DNA from: Actinomycetes bacterium
GTDB taxonomy: Bacteria > Actinomycetota > Actinomycetes > Streptosporangiales > Streptosporangiaceae
Direction of reading: 5' to 3'
Assembly: GCA_021793235.1 (NCBI GenBank)
Contig: JAJYTD010000025.1
Span: 1-56,521 of the forward strand
DNA: 56,521 bases
Shown: piece by piece, positions 35,104-45,722 of the stretch
Numbering within the stretch: position 1 is the first letter of the stretch
Layout of the letters: every line of letters starts with the position of its first letter
Notes under the pieces: generated by a model
The model's input: the letters and a program-made list of their open reading frames with translations, nothing else
What the model was told of the DNA's origin: nothing
The model's database searches: none
Made by a program: the position numbers and the translations under genes

Positions 35104-35871
35104 TCAGGCGCTGAAGTCGTACTGCAGGACGTAAGCCGATCCGTCGAGGGTCATCTCGTTGAGCTCCACCGCCGCGTGTGCGGCGGTGAGCGCTGTGCGC
35201 ACTATGTCGAGTACGGGGGTTCCCGCGCTCAGCCCCAGGTCGTCGACTTCGCGGGGAGTGGGCATGCGGACGCGGATCTCTTCGGTGAAGTGGGCGGGGG
35301 ACCGGCCGATTTCGGCCAGTCGGGCGTAGATACCGCCGGGGCCCGTATCGACCTCGGCGATGGCCGTACCCGCCACGAGGCCGGCGGGCAGATAAGAGGT
35401 GGCAAGCTGCATGGGGCGGCCGTCCAGCCGGTATCGACGCCGTCGCCGTACGACCAGGTCGTTTTCGGCCAGGTTGAGCGCGCGGGCCACGTAATCGGGC
35501 GCGGTGGTCTCGCACACCTCGATGTTGTCGGCCTCGAAGCCGCGGTCGCCCGCGTCGGTCTGCCAGATGGACCGGCCCGCCCCCCACAGTTCGCGGGAGA
35601 GGCGTCGGGGTCCGTGCCGGCGCAGTGGACGGAACGCGCGGACGTAGATGCCCGATCCCCGGACCGCCACCACGAGCCCTTCGTTGATGAGCACTGACAG
35701 CGCCTGGCGTGCGGTTGCCCGGGCGACCCCGTACTGCTTCATCAGGTCGTTCTCGCCGGGTAACCGGTCGCCGTCGGAGAGGCGGCCTGAGGCGATCGCG
35801 GACCGCAACGCTTCGGCGATTTCGCGGTAAACCGGCGGGGAGCCGTTTTCGGACGTCGGCACTACGTTCAT
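35104..35871 (-). CDS. GntR-family regulator, HutC/UTRA type
   Basis: This 255-residue regulator has an N-terminal winged helix (IASGRLSDGDRLPGENDLMK, YGVARATARQAL) and a C-terminal UTRA ligand domain (RRRRYRLDGRPMQLATSYLP). It resembles HutC/KorSA-type repressors. ATG 35871 has its GAGAGG directly adjacent; GTG at codon 4 is better spaced and may be the real start. No obvious partner operon is adjacent, so the target is unknown. Confidence 0.85.
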   Translation of the reverse strand: MNVVPTSENGSPPVYREIAEALRSAIASGRLSDGDRLPGENDLMKQYGVARATARQALSVLINEGLVVAVRGSGIYVRAFRPLRRHGPRRLSRELWGAGRSIWQTDAGDRGFEADNIEVCETTAPDYVARALNLAENDLVVRRRRRYRLDGRPMQLATSYLPAGLVAGTAIAEVDTGPGGIYARLAEIGRSPAHFTEEIRVRMPTPREVDDLGLSAGTPVLDIVRTALTAAHAAVELNEMTLDGSAYVLQYDFSA

Positions 35872-36115
35872 CCTCTCGCCCGGAATGCGTGATCACGCTG
35901 ATGGGGATGTGCTTGTTCGACCCTTCTCTCGGCGCCGCCACACTCTTTCGGAATGAATGCCGGATTGCTTCATTTCCTACCCAGTCCCCCGGGACGCCGT
36001 TGAAGCCACACAGCGGGTATGTCCCATCGCGGGGGGGATTATGCGCGATTGGGGACATCCGAAACCGGCCATTGGAAGACCTGCGGCATTCCCCGAAATC
36101 CCGCGGGTGGTCGGG

Positions 36116-36874
36116 TCAGATCCGCGTGTACCGGGCGAACAGCGTCCCATCAGACTCCAGCAGATGACCCAGGCGCAGGTCATGAGTGTGGGAGGGGGCA
36201 TCGCCGGCGACGATCCGGGAGGCCGCCGGACCCAGCAGATGAGGACTGATCGTCAGGCAGAGTTCGTCCAGCAACCCCGCTGCGGTGAATTCGGCCAAGA
36301 GGTGCGGGCCCCCCTCGGTGAGGACCCGGAAAAGGCCACGATCGGCCAGGGCCACCAGGATTTCCTCCGGCCGTACGGTGTCCTCGCCCGCCACGACGAC
36401 ATCGGCGGTGCGGGCCGCGGCGCGGCGTTTGTCGGCAGGGGCGGACTCCGTAGTGAAGACGATCGTGCGCGCGTGGTCGGGTGCGTCCGCCAAGAGGTCG
36501 GGGTGCAGGTCGAGGGACCGGGTCACCACGGCGACCGGCGGGGTCGCCGTGCGCCCGGCGCGCAACTCCTTCCACACCTCGCGCGGACGCACCGGCCGGT
36601 AGCCTTCGATGCGCGCCGTCGCCGCCCCGGCGAGCACGACATCGGCCTGTCCGCGCAGGATGGACATGAGGATGCGGTCGGGCGGCGCCGACAGCTCGGC
36701 GGTGCGTCCGGAGGGGCCCCATGCCCCGCCGTCGGCGCTGGCGACCATGTTGGCGCGCAGCCAGGGCCGGTCCAGATCGGCGGGGTAGGCGTAGGCGGCG
36801 CTGGGGTCGATATCGGCGGAAGGCGTGGGCAGCAGTGCGCGGAAGCGCGGCCCGGTGGCGGTAACGGAATTCAT
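36116..36874 (-). CDS. RibD C-terminal-like pyrimidine reductase family protein
   Basis: This 252-residue protein of the RibD-C/dihydrofolate-reductase-like fold has the NADPH and substrate motifs RANMVASADGGAWGPSGRT, ADVVLAGAATARIEGY and VLTEGGPHLLAEF. The deaminase half of RibD is absent. In actinomycetes such stand-alone homologues exist beside the true riboflavin genes, and their reaction is usually unproven. ATG 36874 has GGGAGG close upstream and a TAACCT box eight bases before it. Confidence 0.82.
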   Translation of the reverse strand: MNSVTATGPRFRALLPTPSADIDPSAAYAYPADLDRPWLRANMVASADGGAWGPSGRTAELSAPPDRILMSILRGQADVVLAGAATARIEGYRPVRPREVWKELRAGRTATPPVAVVTRSLDLHPDLLADAPDHARTIVFTTESAPADKRRAAARTADVVVAGEDTVRPEEILVALADRGLFRVLTEGGPHLLAEFTAAGLLDELCLTISPHLLGPAASRIVAGDAPSHTHDLRLGHLLESDGTLFARYTRI

Positions 36875-36885
36875 GCCTCCCGAGG

Positions 36886-39018
<2,133 letters not shown>

Positions 39019-39285
39019 GGCGTTATCACTCGATTCTTCTACGTCTGGTGACGAGGCGGTTTCTGCGTGCGGCCGCGCGTATCGCCGGTCCTGTCGGATC
39101 CCGCGGATCGACATCGGTATTGTGCCCGTTTTCCCGGAGGATACAGAGAACATTCCGCGATTCCCGGAAGGGATTTCGCGTTCGAGCGGCAATCGCTCTC
39201 GCATATCAAGCACAATAACGACGAATCGGACGCTGGTATCGGATGGACACAGCAATCCCCGGCGGCGGTGGCCACCGGGGAGGGG

Positions 39286-39717
39286 TCAGACCGCGGTGAT
39301 ACGCACCCTTCCGTCGCAGAGTCGATTCATGTCATCCGGGTCGCTGGTGAGCATGAGGACAGGAGCGGGTTGCCGCAGGGCCGTGGCTGCGACCACGGCG
39401 TCGATCGCATCACTGTGCCCGTGTTTTTCGGTGGAGTGGAGCAGCGCAACGGCCTCTGCCGCGATGTCCTTGGTGACATCCAGGATCTCAAGGCACGAAA
39501 GGATGTAGCGCAGCCGTCTCTTGTCGATTCCGGGGTGCTGGACCTCGATCAGAGTCAACGCGCTGATCGCCCGCTTGACCCGCATTTCTCCGGATTTGAT
39601 GAAGAGGCTGGTGACGCTTGTGCGTCCGGAGACCAACTCGGAGAGTCCATGGCTGTCCAGGAACAGGGTTCCTTCCCAAACGCCTTCCGGGCTTACTCGC
39701 CCTCGTCGCCGCGCCAT
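39286..39717 (-). CDS. PIN-domain toxin (VapC-like ribonuclease)
   Basis: This 143-residue predicted endoribonuclease carries the four acidic PIN residues: Asp21 in LFLDSHGLSE, Glu58 in LTLIEVQ, Asp103/Asp106 in HSDAIDAVVAA and Asp126 in LTSDPDD. Such toxins cleave tRNA or rRNA and are held in check by a cognate antitoxin. ATG 39717 lies inside the end of the antitoxin gene (25-bp overlap) and has GGAAGGA five bases upstream. The gene order antitoxin-toxin and the overlap are typical of type II modules. Confidence 0.75.
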   Translation of the reverse strand: MARRRGRVSPEGVWEGTLFLDSHGLSELVSGRTSVTSLFIKSGEMRVKRAISALTLIEVQHPGIDKRRLRYILSCLEILDVTKDIAAEAVALLHSTEKHGHSDAIDAVVAATALRQPAPVLMLTSDPDDMNRLCDGRVRITAV

Positions 39718-40013
39718 GCGGGTCCTTCCCAGCCGGCCTTGCGGATCTGGGCATCCGCCCATTGGACATCGTCTTCGGAGAACGGTCCACTCTCCCGCAG
39801 GAATATCTCCTCGTAGGCGTGGACCGCCCTGCGCTGAGCATCCTCCTTGACGAGTTCGGTGACGTAATCGGCGACTCCCTCGTCGCCGACCTCTTCGCGG
39901 ATCTGTTCGACCAGTTCCTGATCCATGGACACGCGTATTTCGACGGGCTTGTGCCGTGAAATGATCTCCGCGGTGCTCGGCTCATGCTCGGCCGAACGGG
40001 CTTCGTTGGTCAT
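39693..40013 (-). CDS. Antitoxin partner of the PIN toxin (RHH-like)
   Basis: This is a 106-residue acidic protein. The segment VEIRVSMDQELVEQIREEVG looks like a ribbon-helix-helix DNA-binding strand plus helix, and the C-terminal acidic part (SGPFSEDDVQWADAQIRK) would wrap the toxin. The start ATG 40013 has AAGGA seven bases upstream; ATG 40019 is two codons earlier. It probably autorepresses its promoter in the 53-bp gap to the acyl-CoA dehydrogenase stop. The antitoxin family is not one I can name. Confidence 0.7.
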   Translation of the reverse strand: MTNEARSAEHEPSTAEIISRHKPVEIRVSMDQELVEQIREEVGDEGVADYVTELVKEDAQRRAVHAYEEIFLRESGPFSEDDVQWADAQIRKAGWEGPAWRGDEGE

Positions 40014-40066
40014 CAGCATGTCCTTACTCTTGCACCCGGCGTGACGGTTCGCAGGTGAATGCCGGA

Positions 40067-41701
40067 TTAGGCGGTCTGTGGCCGGTTGCGGTCGATGATG
40101 GCCGCTGTGTCCACGGTAGGCGGCAGGGTGCCGAAGACACGGCCCCAATCGCCGTTGAGGCGCGAGGCGACGAAGGCATCGGCGACCGGGGTGGGGCTGT
40201 ACCGGATGAGCAGGGCGGCCTGCAGGGTCAGGGCCATCAGCTCCACCAGGCCGCGGGCGCGGAACTCGATCTCTGCCAGGTCGGCCAGTTCGGCGTGCAG
40301 CCGCTTGACGGCGGCGTCGAAGCGCGCGTCGGCGCCCTCGGCCGGGGCCAGTTCCGCCAGGAACGCCTCGACGCCCTCCGGTTGCCGGGCCATCGCGCGC
40401 AGCACGTCGAGAGCGGCCACGTTGCCCGAGCCCTCCCAGATGGAGTTGAGCGGCGAGTCGCGGAACAGCCGCGGCATCCCCGACTCCTCGACGTAGCCGT
40501 TGCCGCCCAGGCATTCCAGAGTCTCCGCGGCGTGGGCGGGCAGCCGTTTGGTGACCCAGAACTTGCCGATCGCCACGGCCAGGCGACGGAAGGCGGCCTC
40601 GGCGCTGTCGCCGCGGATCGCCCGGTCGGCCGCGCCGGCCAGCCGCATCATCAGCGTCGTCGCCGCTTCCGACTCCAGCGCCAGGTCGGCCAGGACGTTG
40701 CGCATCAGGGGCTGCTCGATCAGCGGCTTGCCGAACGCCCGGCGTTCAGCAGCGTGGTGCACGGCTTGCAGCAGCCCGGCGCGCATCCCGGCGGCGGATC
40801 CGATGACGCAGTCCAGCCGGGTGCCGTTGACCATCTCGATGATGGTGCGCACGCCCCTGCCCGGCTCACCGACCGGCCACGCCAGGGCACCGTCGTATTC
40901 CAGTTCGGCCGAGGCGTTGGAGCGGTTGCCGAGCTTGTCCTTGAGCCGCTGGATGACCAGGGCGTTGCGGGAGCCGTCCGCCAGCACGCGCGGCACCAGG
41001 AAGCAGGTGAGCCCTTCAGGGGCCTGGGCGAGGGTGAGGAAGAGGTCGCCCATGGGGGCGGAGGTGAACCATTTGTGGCCGGTCAGCAGGTGGGCGCCGG
41101 CCGATGCGGGGACGGCCCGGGTGGTGTTGGCCCGCACGTCGGAACCGCCCTGCTTCTCGGTCATCGACATCCCGGCGAGCAGCCCCTGCTTGCTCTGCGG
41201 CGGGCGCAGGCCGAAGTCGTAGGTGCACGAGGTCAGCAGCGGCTCGTAGCGGGCGGCCAGGTCGGGGGAGTGGCGCAGCGCCGGAATCGCGGCGTAGGTC
41301 ATTGAGATCGGGCAGCCGTGTCCGCTTTCGACCTGGGACCACACGTAGAACTTCGCGGCGCGCGCGACGTGCGCGCCGGCCCGGTCCTCGGCCCATGGAG
41401 CGGCGTGCAGGCCGTAGCTGATGGCGATGTCGGTGAGCACGTGCCAGGCGGGGTGGAAGTCGACCTCGTCGATGCGGTTGCCGTACCGGTCGTGGGTGCG
41501 CAGCACCGGTTCGTTGGTGTTGGCCTGCTCGCCCCAGGTGCGGGCGCGGGCGGTCCCGGCGATCCGGCCGAGTTCATGCAGTTCCGCGTCGGCCCATCCG
41601 GCGCCCTCGCGCTCCAGGCCTTCGGTGAGGGCGGCATCGGCGGCGACGTCGTAGTCCTCCAGCGGGGAGGCCTGGTTGAACACCTCGTGTGTGGGCGGCA
41701 T
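40067..41701 (-). CDS. Acyl-CoA dehydrogenase, AidB-like
   Basis: This 544-residue flavoprotein is close to E. coli AidB and its actinobacterial homologues. The FAD-binding and substrate regions are visible (GMSMTEKQGGSDVRANTT, GHKWFTSAPMGDLFLTLAQA and ECLGGNGYVEES). AidB-type proteins have weak isovaleryl-CoA dehydrogenase activity and bind DNA in the alkylation response. Whether this one does so cannot be told. The start is ATG 41701 with AGGAAGG upstream. It is not co-transcribed with the fad operon. Confidence 0.9.
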   Translation of the reverse strand: MPPTHEVFNQASPLEDYDVAADAALTEGLEREGAGWADAELHELGRIAGTARARTWGEQANTNEPVLRTHDRYGNRIDEVDFHPAWHVLTDIAISYGLHAAPWAEDRAGAHVARAAKFYVWSQVESGHGCPISMTYAAIPALRHSPDLAARYEPLLTSCTYDFGLRPPQSKQGLLAGMSMTEKQGGSDVRANTTRAVPASAGAHLLTGHKWFTSAPMGDLFLTLAQAPEGLTCFLVPRVLADGSRNALVIQRLKDKLGNRSNASAELEYDGALAWPVGEPGRGVRTIIEMVNGTRLDCVIGSAAGMRAGLLQAVHHAAERRAFGKPLIEQPLMRNVLADLALESEAATTLMMRLAGAADRAIRGDSAEAAFRRLAVAIGKFWVTKRLPAHAAETLECLGGNGYVEESGMPRLFRDSPLNSIWEGSGNVAALDVLRAMARQPEGVEAFLAELAPAEGADARFDAAVKRLHAELADLAEIEFRARGLVELMALTLQAALLIRYSPTPVADAFVASRLNGDWGRVFGTLPPTVDTAAIIDRNRPQTA

Positions 41702-41810
41702 GGGCGGCGCCTTCCTGTCCGAACGGGATTCGGGATGCTCGGAACCAGCCTACGCCGACCCTTCCGGAAACAGCGTTCGGCAAAGGCCCGCACGAGACCC
41801 TGCGGCAGCC

Positions 41811-41841
41811 GGGTGGGGCCGCGGCGGCTCTGGCCCCACCC
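41811..41841. terminator. Hairpin after the sulfur operon
   Basis: GGGTGGGGCC at 41811-41820 pairs exactly with GGCCCCACCC at 41832-41841, 21 bp past the minus-strand chelatase stop. There is no U-tract. Confidence 0.6.
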
Positions 41842-41862
41842 GACCGGCTTTTCGGGCCTCTT

Positions 41863-42657
41863 TCACCCCGCGGCGACGTGGAACAGCGGCGACCGGCGCA
41901 ATGCCTCGCCGTAGCGCTGCAGGACCACCTCGGCGAGTTCCGGCGCGTCTCCCAGGGCGGGAGAGACGAAAGCGGCGCCCTCGGCAAAGGACTGGTCGGC
42001 GACCCGGTCGGCGAAGAATCCCGGCGCCAGCAGGTAGCCGGCGACCGCGACCCGACCGGCGCCGCGGTCGCGCAGCCGCGCCACGGCCTCACCCGGAGTG
42101 GGCGAGGCCGCTGATGCGTAGGCCGGCACCACCTGCCGCCACGGCTTCCGCACGGCCAGTTCCGCGGCCGCCTCCTCGATCACGGCGTTGGCCCCGGCAT
42201 CACTGGAGCCCGCGGAGGCCAGCACCAGCGCGGTGTCCGGTGCGGCCACCGCGCCGGCCTCGGTGATCCGGCGCTCCACCGCTTTCAGCAGCAGCGGATG
42301 CGGCCCGAGTGTGGCGGCGTAGCGGATCCGCAGCCACGGACAGGATGTCCGCACCCGCTCCAGTACCGCAGGCAGGTCGACCTTGCTGTGGTAAGCGGCG
42401 GTGAGCAGGGCGGGCAGGACCACGGCCTCGCCCGCGCCCTCCATGGCCACAGCGGTGAGGGCCTCCTCCGCCCCGGGGGATACATGGTCGAGGTAGGCGA
42501 CCCGTACGTCCAGGTCCGGGCGGAGCCGCCGCACCCGGTCGAAGATCTGCTCGACCGCGTGCGGTGAGCGCTCGTCCTGGCTGCCGTGGGCCACAGCGAT
42601 CAGCGGTACGCGGCCCCGCGCCCGCTCCGTGCCCGCCGCACCCCTTCCGCCGGTCAC
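41863..42657 (-). CDS. Sirohydrochlorin chelatase / CbiX-like protein
   Basis: This 264-residue protein of the CbiX/SirB superfamily inserts Fe or Co into sirohydrochlorin. It has the N-terminal VPLIAVAHGSQDERSPHAVE with the metal-site His, then VVLPALLTAAYHSKVDLP with the second His. The second half repeats the fold with SAGSSDAGAN, so it is the long, two-domain form. The operon context with a sirohaem-dependent sulfite reductase points to ferrochelation for sirohaem. The start GTG 42657 overlaps the cysH stop. Confidence 0.87.
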   Translation of the reverse strand: MTGGRGAAGTERARGRVPLIAVAHGSQDERSPHAVEQIFDRVRRLRPDLDVRVAYLDHVSPGAEEALTAVAMEGAGEAVVLPALLTAAYHSKVDLPAVLERVRTSCPWLRIRYAATLGPHPLLLKAVERRITEAGAVAAPDTALVLASAGSSDAGANAVIEEAAAELAVRKPWRQVVPAYASAASPTPGEAVARLRDRGAGRVAVAGYLLAPGFFADRVADQSFAEGAAFVSPALGDAPELAEVVLQRYGEALRRSPLFHVAAG

Positions 42658-43349
42658 AGGTGGATTCCGCACTCGATTTTGCCGGTGCCCGCCCAGCGGC
42701 CGCTACGGGGATCCTCGCCCGGCGCCACCGGCCGGGTGCAGGGCGCGCACCCGATGGAGGGGTATCCGTCGTACTGCAACGGGTTGACCAGGATGCCGTG
42801 CTCGGCCATGTAGGCGTCCACGTCCTCCTGGGTCCACCGCGCGATCGGGTTGACCTTGACCATCTTCTTGCGCGCGTCCCACTGCACCACCCCGACGTTG
42901 CGCCGAGTGGCGGCCTCGTCCCGGCGCAGCCCGCTGACCCAGGCGCTGTAGGGCTCCAGCGCGCGCTGCAGCGGTTCGACCTTGCGCAGGTGGCAGCAGA
43001 TGTTGGGGTTGCGGCCGTGCAGCCGCGGGCCGAGGTCGCGGTCCTGCTCTGGCACCGTGCGCAGCGGTGTGACATTGATCAGGTTGATCGGGTAGACCGC
43101 CGCAACGGCATCGCGGGTGCCGATCGTCTCGGCGAAGTGGTAACCGGTGTCCAAAAAGATCACGTCGATGCCCGGGACGACCGTGGAGACCAGGTCGACC
43201 ATGAGGGCATCGGCCATGGAGGAGGTCATGCACAGGCGGTCGCCGAAGGTGTCGGCGGCCCACTGGATGATCTCGCGGGCGCTCGCCTCTTCCAGCTCCG
43301 CCGCAGCCCGCTCCGCCAGGACCCTGCCGTCGTCCAGTGTGACGTTCAT
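42654..43349 (-). CDS. cysH: Assimilatory adenylyl-sulfate (APS) reductase
   Basis: This 231-residue enzyme reduces activated sulfate to sulfite with thioredoxin. The four iron-sulfur cysteines (Cys118-Cys119 and Cys201/Cys204) and the catalytic Cys227 in KIECGIHL are all there. The paired-Cys cluster marks the APS-using type rather than the PAPS-using type lacking the cluster. FLDTGYHFAET and SGLRRDEAATR are conserved. ATG 43349 overlaps the stop of the zinc-ribbon gene (ATGA), and its own stop overlaps the chelatase start. Sulfate adenylyltransferase is not in the window. Confidence 0.93.
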   Translation of the reverse strand: MNVTLDDGRVLAERAAAELEEASAREIIQWAADTFGDRLCMTSSMADALMVDLVSTVVPGIDVIFLDTGYHFAETIGTRDAVAAVYPINLINVTPLRTVPEQDRDLGPRLHGRNPNICCHLRKVEPLQRALEPYSAWVSGLRRDEAATRRNVGVVQWDARKKMVKVNPIARWTQEDVDAYMAEHGILVNPLQYDGYPSIGCAPCTRPVAPGEDPRSGRWAGTGKIECGIHL

Positions 43350-43552
43350 GCGTTCCCATCCGTTCGTGTCGGACCCTGGTCCGCGCTGGCGACAGCGGCG
43401 GCGCGCAGGCCGACGAACTTGACCCGGAAGACCCGGGCGCAGGCAAGGCAGGCCCAGGCATAGCCCGCGCCCTTCTCCGCGTCGCCCTCGTGCGGCATCA
43501 GGTCCTCGTCTCCGCAGTACGGGCAGTAGTGGGGGGCGGCTCGTTCCGTCAT
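43346..43552 (-). CDS. Small zinc-ribbon protein in the sulfur operon
   Basis: This 68-residue protein has two Cys pairs, CPYC near the N-terminus and CLAC in YAWACLACARVF, forming a likely zinc ribbon. A similar tiny gene often sits between sulfite reductase and APS reductase in actinomycetes. Its function is unknown to me; it may be a regulator or a metallochaperone. ATG 43552 lies 11 bases after AAGGAG; GTG 43561 is possible but too close to that site. It overlaps cysH by ATGA. Confidence 0.72.
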   Translation of the reverse strand: MTERAAPHYCPYCGDEDLMPHEGDAEKGAGYAWACLACARVFRVKFVGLRAAAVASADQGPTRTDGNA

Positions 43553-43571
43553 CGCGCTCACCGCTCCTTGC

Positions 43572-45257
43572 TCATTTGAGATCGCTGTCGTCGGCCCGCG
43601 CCACCCAGGACGCGAACGCCTCCCCGTCCTGCTTCTGCGCCAGGAAGCGGCGCAGGACCCGTTCGACGTAGTCGGGCAGTTCCTCGGCGGTCGTCTTCAG
43701 GCCGCGCACCTTGCGGCCGAACGAGGCGTTGAGCCCCATGCCGCCGCCCAAGTGCACCTGGTAGCCCTCGACCTGGTCGCCGTTGGCGTCGGTGACGAGC
43801 TGGCCCTTCAGGCCGATGTCGGCGACCTGGATGCGGGCGCAGGAGTTGGGGCAGCCGTTGATGTTGATGGTGACCGGTTCGGGGAAATCGGGCAGGCGGC
43901 GCTCCAGCTCGTCGATGAGGGAGGACCCGCGGGACTTGGTCTCGACGATGGCGAGCTTGCAGAATTCGATGCCGGTGCAGGCCATGGTCTGGCGTCGGAA
44001 CACGCTTGGGCGCACCTGCAGGTCCTCGGCCTCCAGGGCGGCGACGATGGAGTCGACCCGGTCGTCGGTGATGTCGAGGATGACGAGTTTCTGGTCGGGG
44101 GTGGTGCGGATCCGGTCCGAGCCGTGCGCCTCGGCGATGTCGGCGATACGGGCGAGCTTGGTGCCGGAGACACGGCCGACCCTGGGGGTGAACCCGACGT
44201 AGTTGCGGCCGTCGCGCTGGCGGTGCACGCCGATGTGGTCGCGCCTGGTTCCGGGGTCGAGCTCGGGTTCGGGGCCGTCGGGAAGGGCGTAGCCGAGGTA
44301 CTCCTTCTCCAGGACCTCGCGGAATTTCGCCGCACCCCAGTCCTTGATCAGGAACTTGATCCGGGCGCGGTGGCGCAGCCGCCGGTAGCCGTAGTCGCGG
44401 AAGATCGAGGTGACCCCGGCCCAGACTTCGCTGACCTGGTCGGGGCGGACAAAGGCGCCCAGGCGCTGGGCGAACATGGGGTTGGTCGACAGCCCGCCGC
44501 CGACGAACAGGTCGAAACCCGGGGCGCCGTCCGGGCCGGTCACCCCGACGAACGCCACGTCATTGATCTCGTGGTTGACGCAGTGGGAGGCGCAGCCGGA
44601 GATCGAGGTCTTGAACTTGCGCGGCAGGTTGGAGAACAGGGGACTGCCGATGTGGTCGTCGTGAACCTGGCGGATCTGCGGCGCGGCGTCGATGACCTCG
44701 TCCTCGGCGACCCCCGCGAGCGGACAGCCCATGATCACTCGGGGCGTGTCGCCGCAGGCCTCTGTGGAGGACAGGCCCACGGCCTCCAGCTTCTCCCAGA
44801 TCCGCGGTACGTCCTCGATGCGGACCCAGTGGAGCTGCACATTCTGCCGGTTGGTGATATCGGCGGTGTCGCGGCCGTACGCCGTGGAGATCTCGGCGAT
44901 CGTACGCAGCTGCGCGGCGCTGAGCTGGCCGCCGTCGATCCGTACCCGCAGCATGAAGTAGCGGTCGTCGAGCTCTTCGGGTCCCAGTACGGCGGTCTTT
45001 CCGCCGTCGATGCCGGGGGCGCGCTGCGTGTAGAGCCCGTACCAGCGGAATCGGCCGCGCAGATCAGCGGGGTCGATGGAGTCGAAGCCGGCCTTGGAGT
45101 AGATGTCGATGATGCGCTGGCGGACGTTGAGCCCGTCGTCGTTCTTCTTGTTCTCTTCGTTCTTGTTCAGCGGTTCCCGGTAGCCGAGGGCCCACTGGCC
45201 CTCGCCTCGGCGCGGCCGGGACGCCTTGGTGCCGGTCGATGCGGATGTGGGAGGCAT
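43572..45257 (-). CDS. sirA: Sirohaem-dependent sulfite reductase (ferredoxin type)
   Basis: This 561-residue enzyme reduces sulfite to sulfide with ferredoxin. The [4Fe-4S]-sirohaem cysteines are in MACTGIEFCKLA and NGCPNSCARIQVAD. The first half has the ferrodoxin-like repeats (TNRQNVQLHWVRIEDVPRIW). It resembles mycobacterial SirA/NirA and Streptomyces SirA, with WYGLY and STEACGD in the region of their Tyr-Cys crosslink. ATG 45257 has GGAGG eight bases before it; the open frame to 45341 is not needed. It heads the minus-strand sulfur operon. Confidence 0.93.
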   Translation of the reverse strand: MPPTSASTGTKASRPRRGEGQWALGYREPLNKNEENKKNDDGLNVRQRIIDIYSKAGFDSIDPADLRGRFRWYGLYTQRAPGIDGGKTAVLGPEELDDRYFMLRVRIDGGQLSAAQLRTIAEISTAYGRDTADITNRQNVQLHWVRIEDVPRIWEKLEAVGLSSTEACGDTPRVIMGCPLAGVAEDEVIDAAPQIRQVHDDHIGSPLFSNLPRKFKTSISGCASHCVNHEINDVAFVGVTGPDGAPGFDLFVGGGLSTNPMFAQRLGAFVRPDQVSEVWAGVTSIFRDYGYRRLRHRARIKFLIKDWGAAKFREVLEKEYLGYALPDGPEPELDPGTRRDHIGVHRQRDGRNYVGFTPRVGRVSGTKLARIADIAEAHGSDRIRTTPDQKLVILDITDDRVDSIVAALEAEDLQVRPSVFRRQTMACTGIEFCKLAIVETKSRGSSLIDELERRLPDFPEPVTININGCPNSCARIQVADIGLKGQLVTDANGDQVEGYQVHLGGGMGLNASFGRKVRGLKTTAEELPDYVERVLRRFLAQKQDGEAFASWVARADDSDLK

Positions 45258-45431
45258 CGCGGGGTCCTCCGTGCGGTTCGCGGGGCGCGTGGACCGACGC
45301 GCACCACGGCAGGACTCCGCTTCCGGCACGTCGTTGTGCACGGGATACGGAAGTGCTGGAGAAGTGGCGGATCACGTCGGCGCCGCTTGCGCCCCAGAAG
45401 GTGGGCGGAAATGACAGATGTGGTGGCGGAC
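45258..45431 (-). promoter_or_regulatory. Leader region between the leader peptide and sirA
   Basis: These 174 bp separate the stop of the tiny leader ORF from the sirA ATG. The stretch has short inverted repeats such as CCGTGCACAACGACGTGCCGG-like arms but no single strong terminator that I can see. Its length and place fit a translation-coupled attenuation region. Confidence 0.35.
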
Positions 45432-45500
45432 TTAACCGACGTTGCGACAGATGGCGCTGCGGACCCGAAGGAAGTCCACGTGCCGGCGCACGCAGAGCAT
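45432..45500 (-). CDS. Putative 22-residue sulfur-responsive leader peptide
   Basis: On the minus strand an ATG at 45500 opens a 22-codon frame starting MLCVRRHVDFLRV and ending SAICRNVG before TAA. The RRHVD-hydrophobic-R core and a nearby late Cys are the pattern I recall in the small leader peptides found upstream of sulfur-metabolism genes in actinomycetes. It has Cys codons at 3 (TGC) and 18 (TGT, a rare codon here). It precedes the sirA operon by 174 bp. An in-frame ATG at 45521 would lengthen it by seven residues. No good ribosome site is visible for either start. Confidence 0.6.
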   Translation of the reverse strand: MLCVRRHVDFLRVRSAICRNVG

Positions 45501-45709
45501 CGGGTCAAGGGCAGCGATCATGTCAACGACAATGGCACGCCGCGGCGCGCCTGTCCAGACGCAGCGCGCCTGCAACGGCCGTGAAGCCCATCACGTAAGC
45601 AGAACCTAACTCATCGGTGAAGTGCGGAATTAAGTCACGGTTCGCCATCGAAACGGACATGTTCGCCGTGGTCCGGGCCTTAAACCGGTCTTTGCGCGCC
45701 GCCGCCCCT

Positions 45710-45715
45710 TAGCGT
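45710..45715 (+). promoter_or_regulatory. -10 box TAGCGT before the BrkB gene
   Basis: TAGCGT is followed by seven bases and then GTG 45723, with no Shine-Dalgarno. It matches the boxes at 11212 and 34334 and indicates a leaderless transcript. No clear -35 element is seen. Confidence 0.5.
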
Positions 45716-45722
45716 TGACCTC

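Noticed and set aside
34904-36058. Long minus-strand frame overlapping the GntR gene and its upstream region
   Set aside because: It is an alternative frame of the GntR gene. The GntR frame has HTH and UTRA motifs, the other is Arg/Pro-rich without domains.
43752-45584. Plus-strand frame of 610 codons opposite sirA
   Set aside because: SirA cysteine motifs are on the minus strand. The plus frame even covers the leader ORF region and shows no domain.
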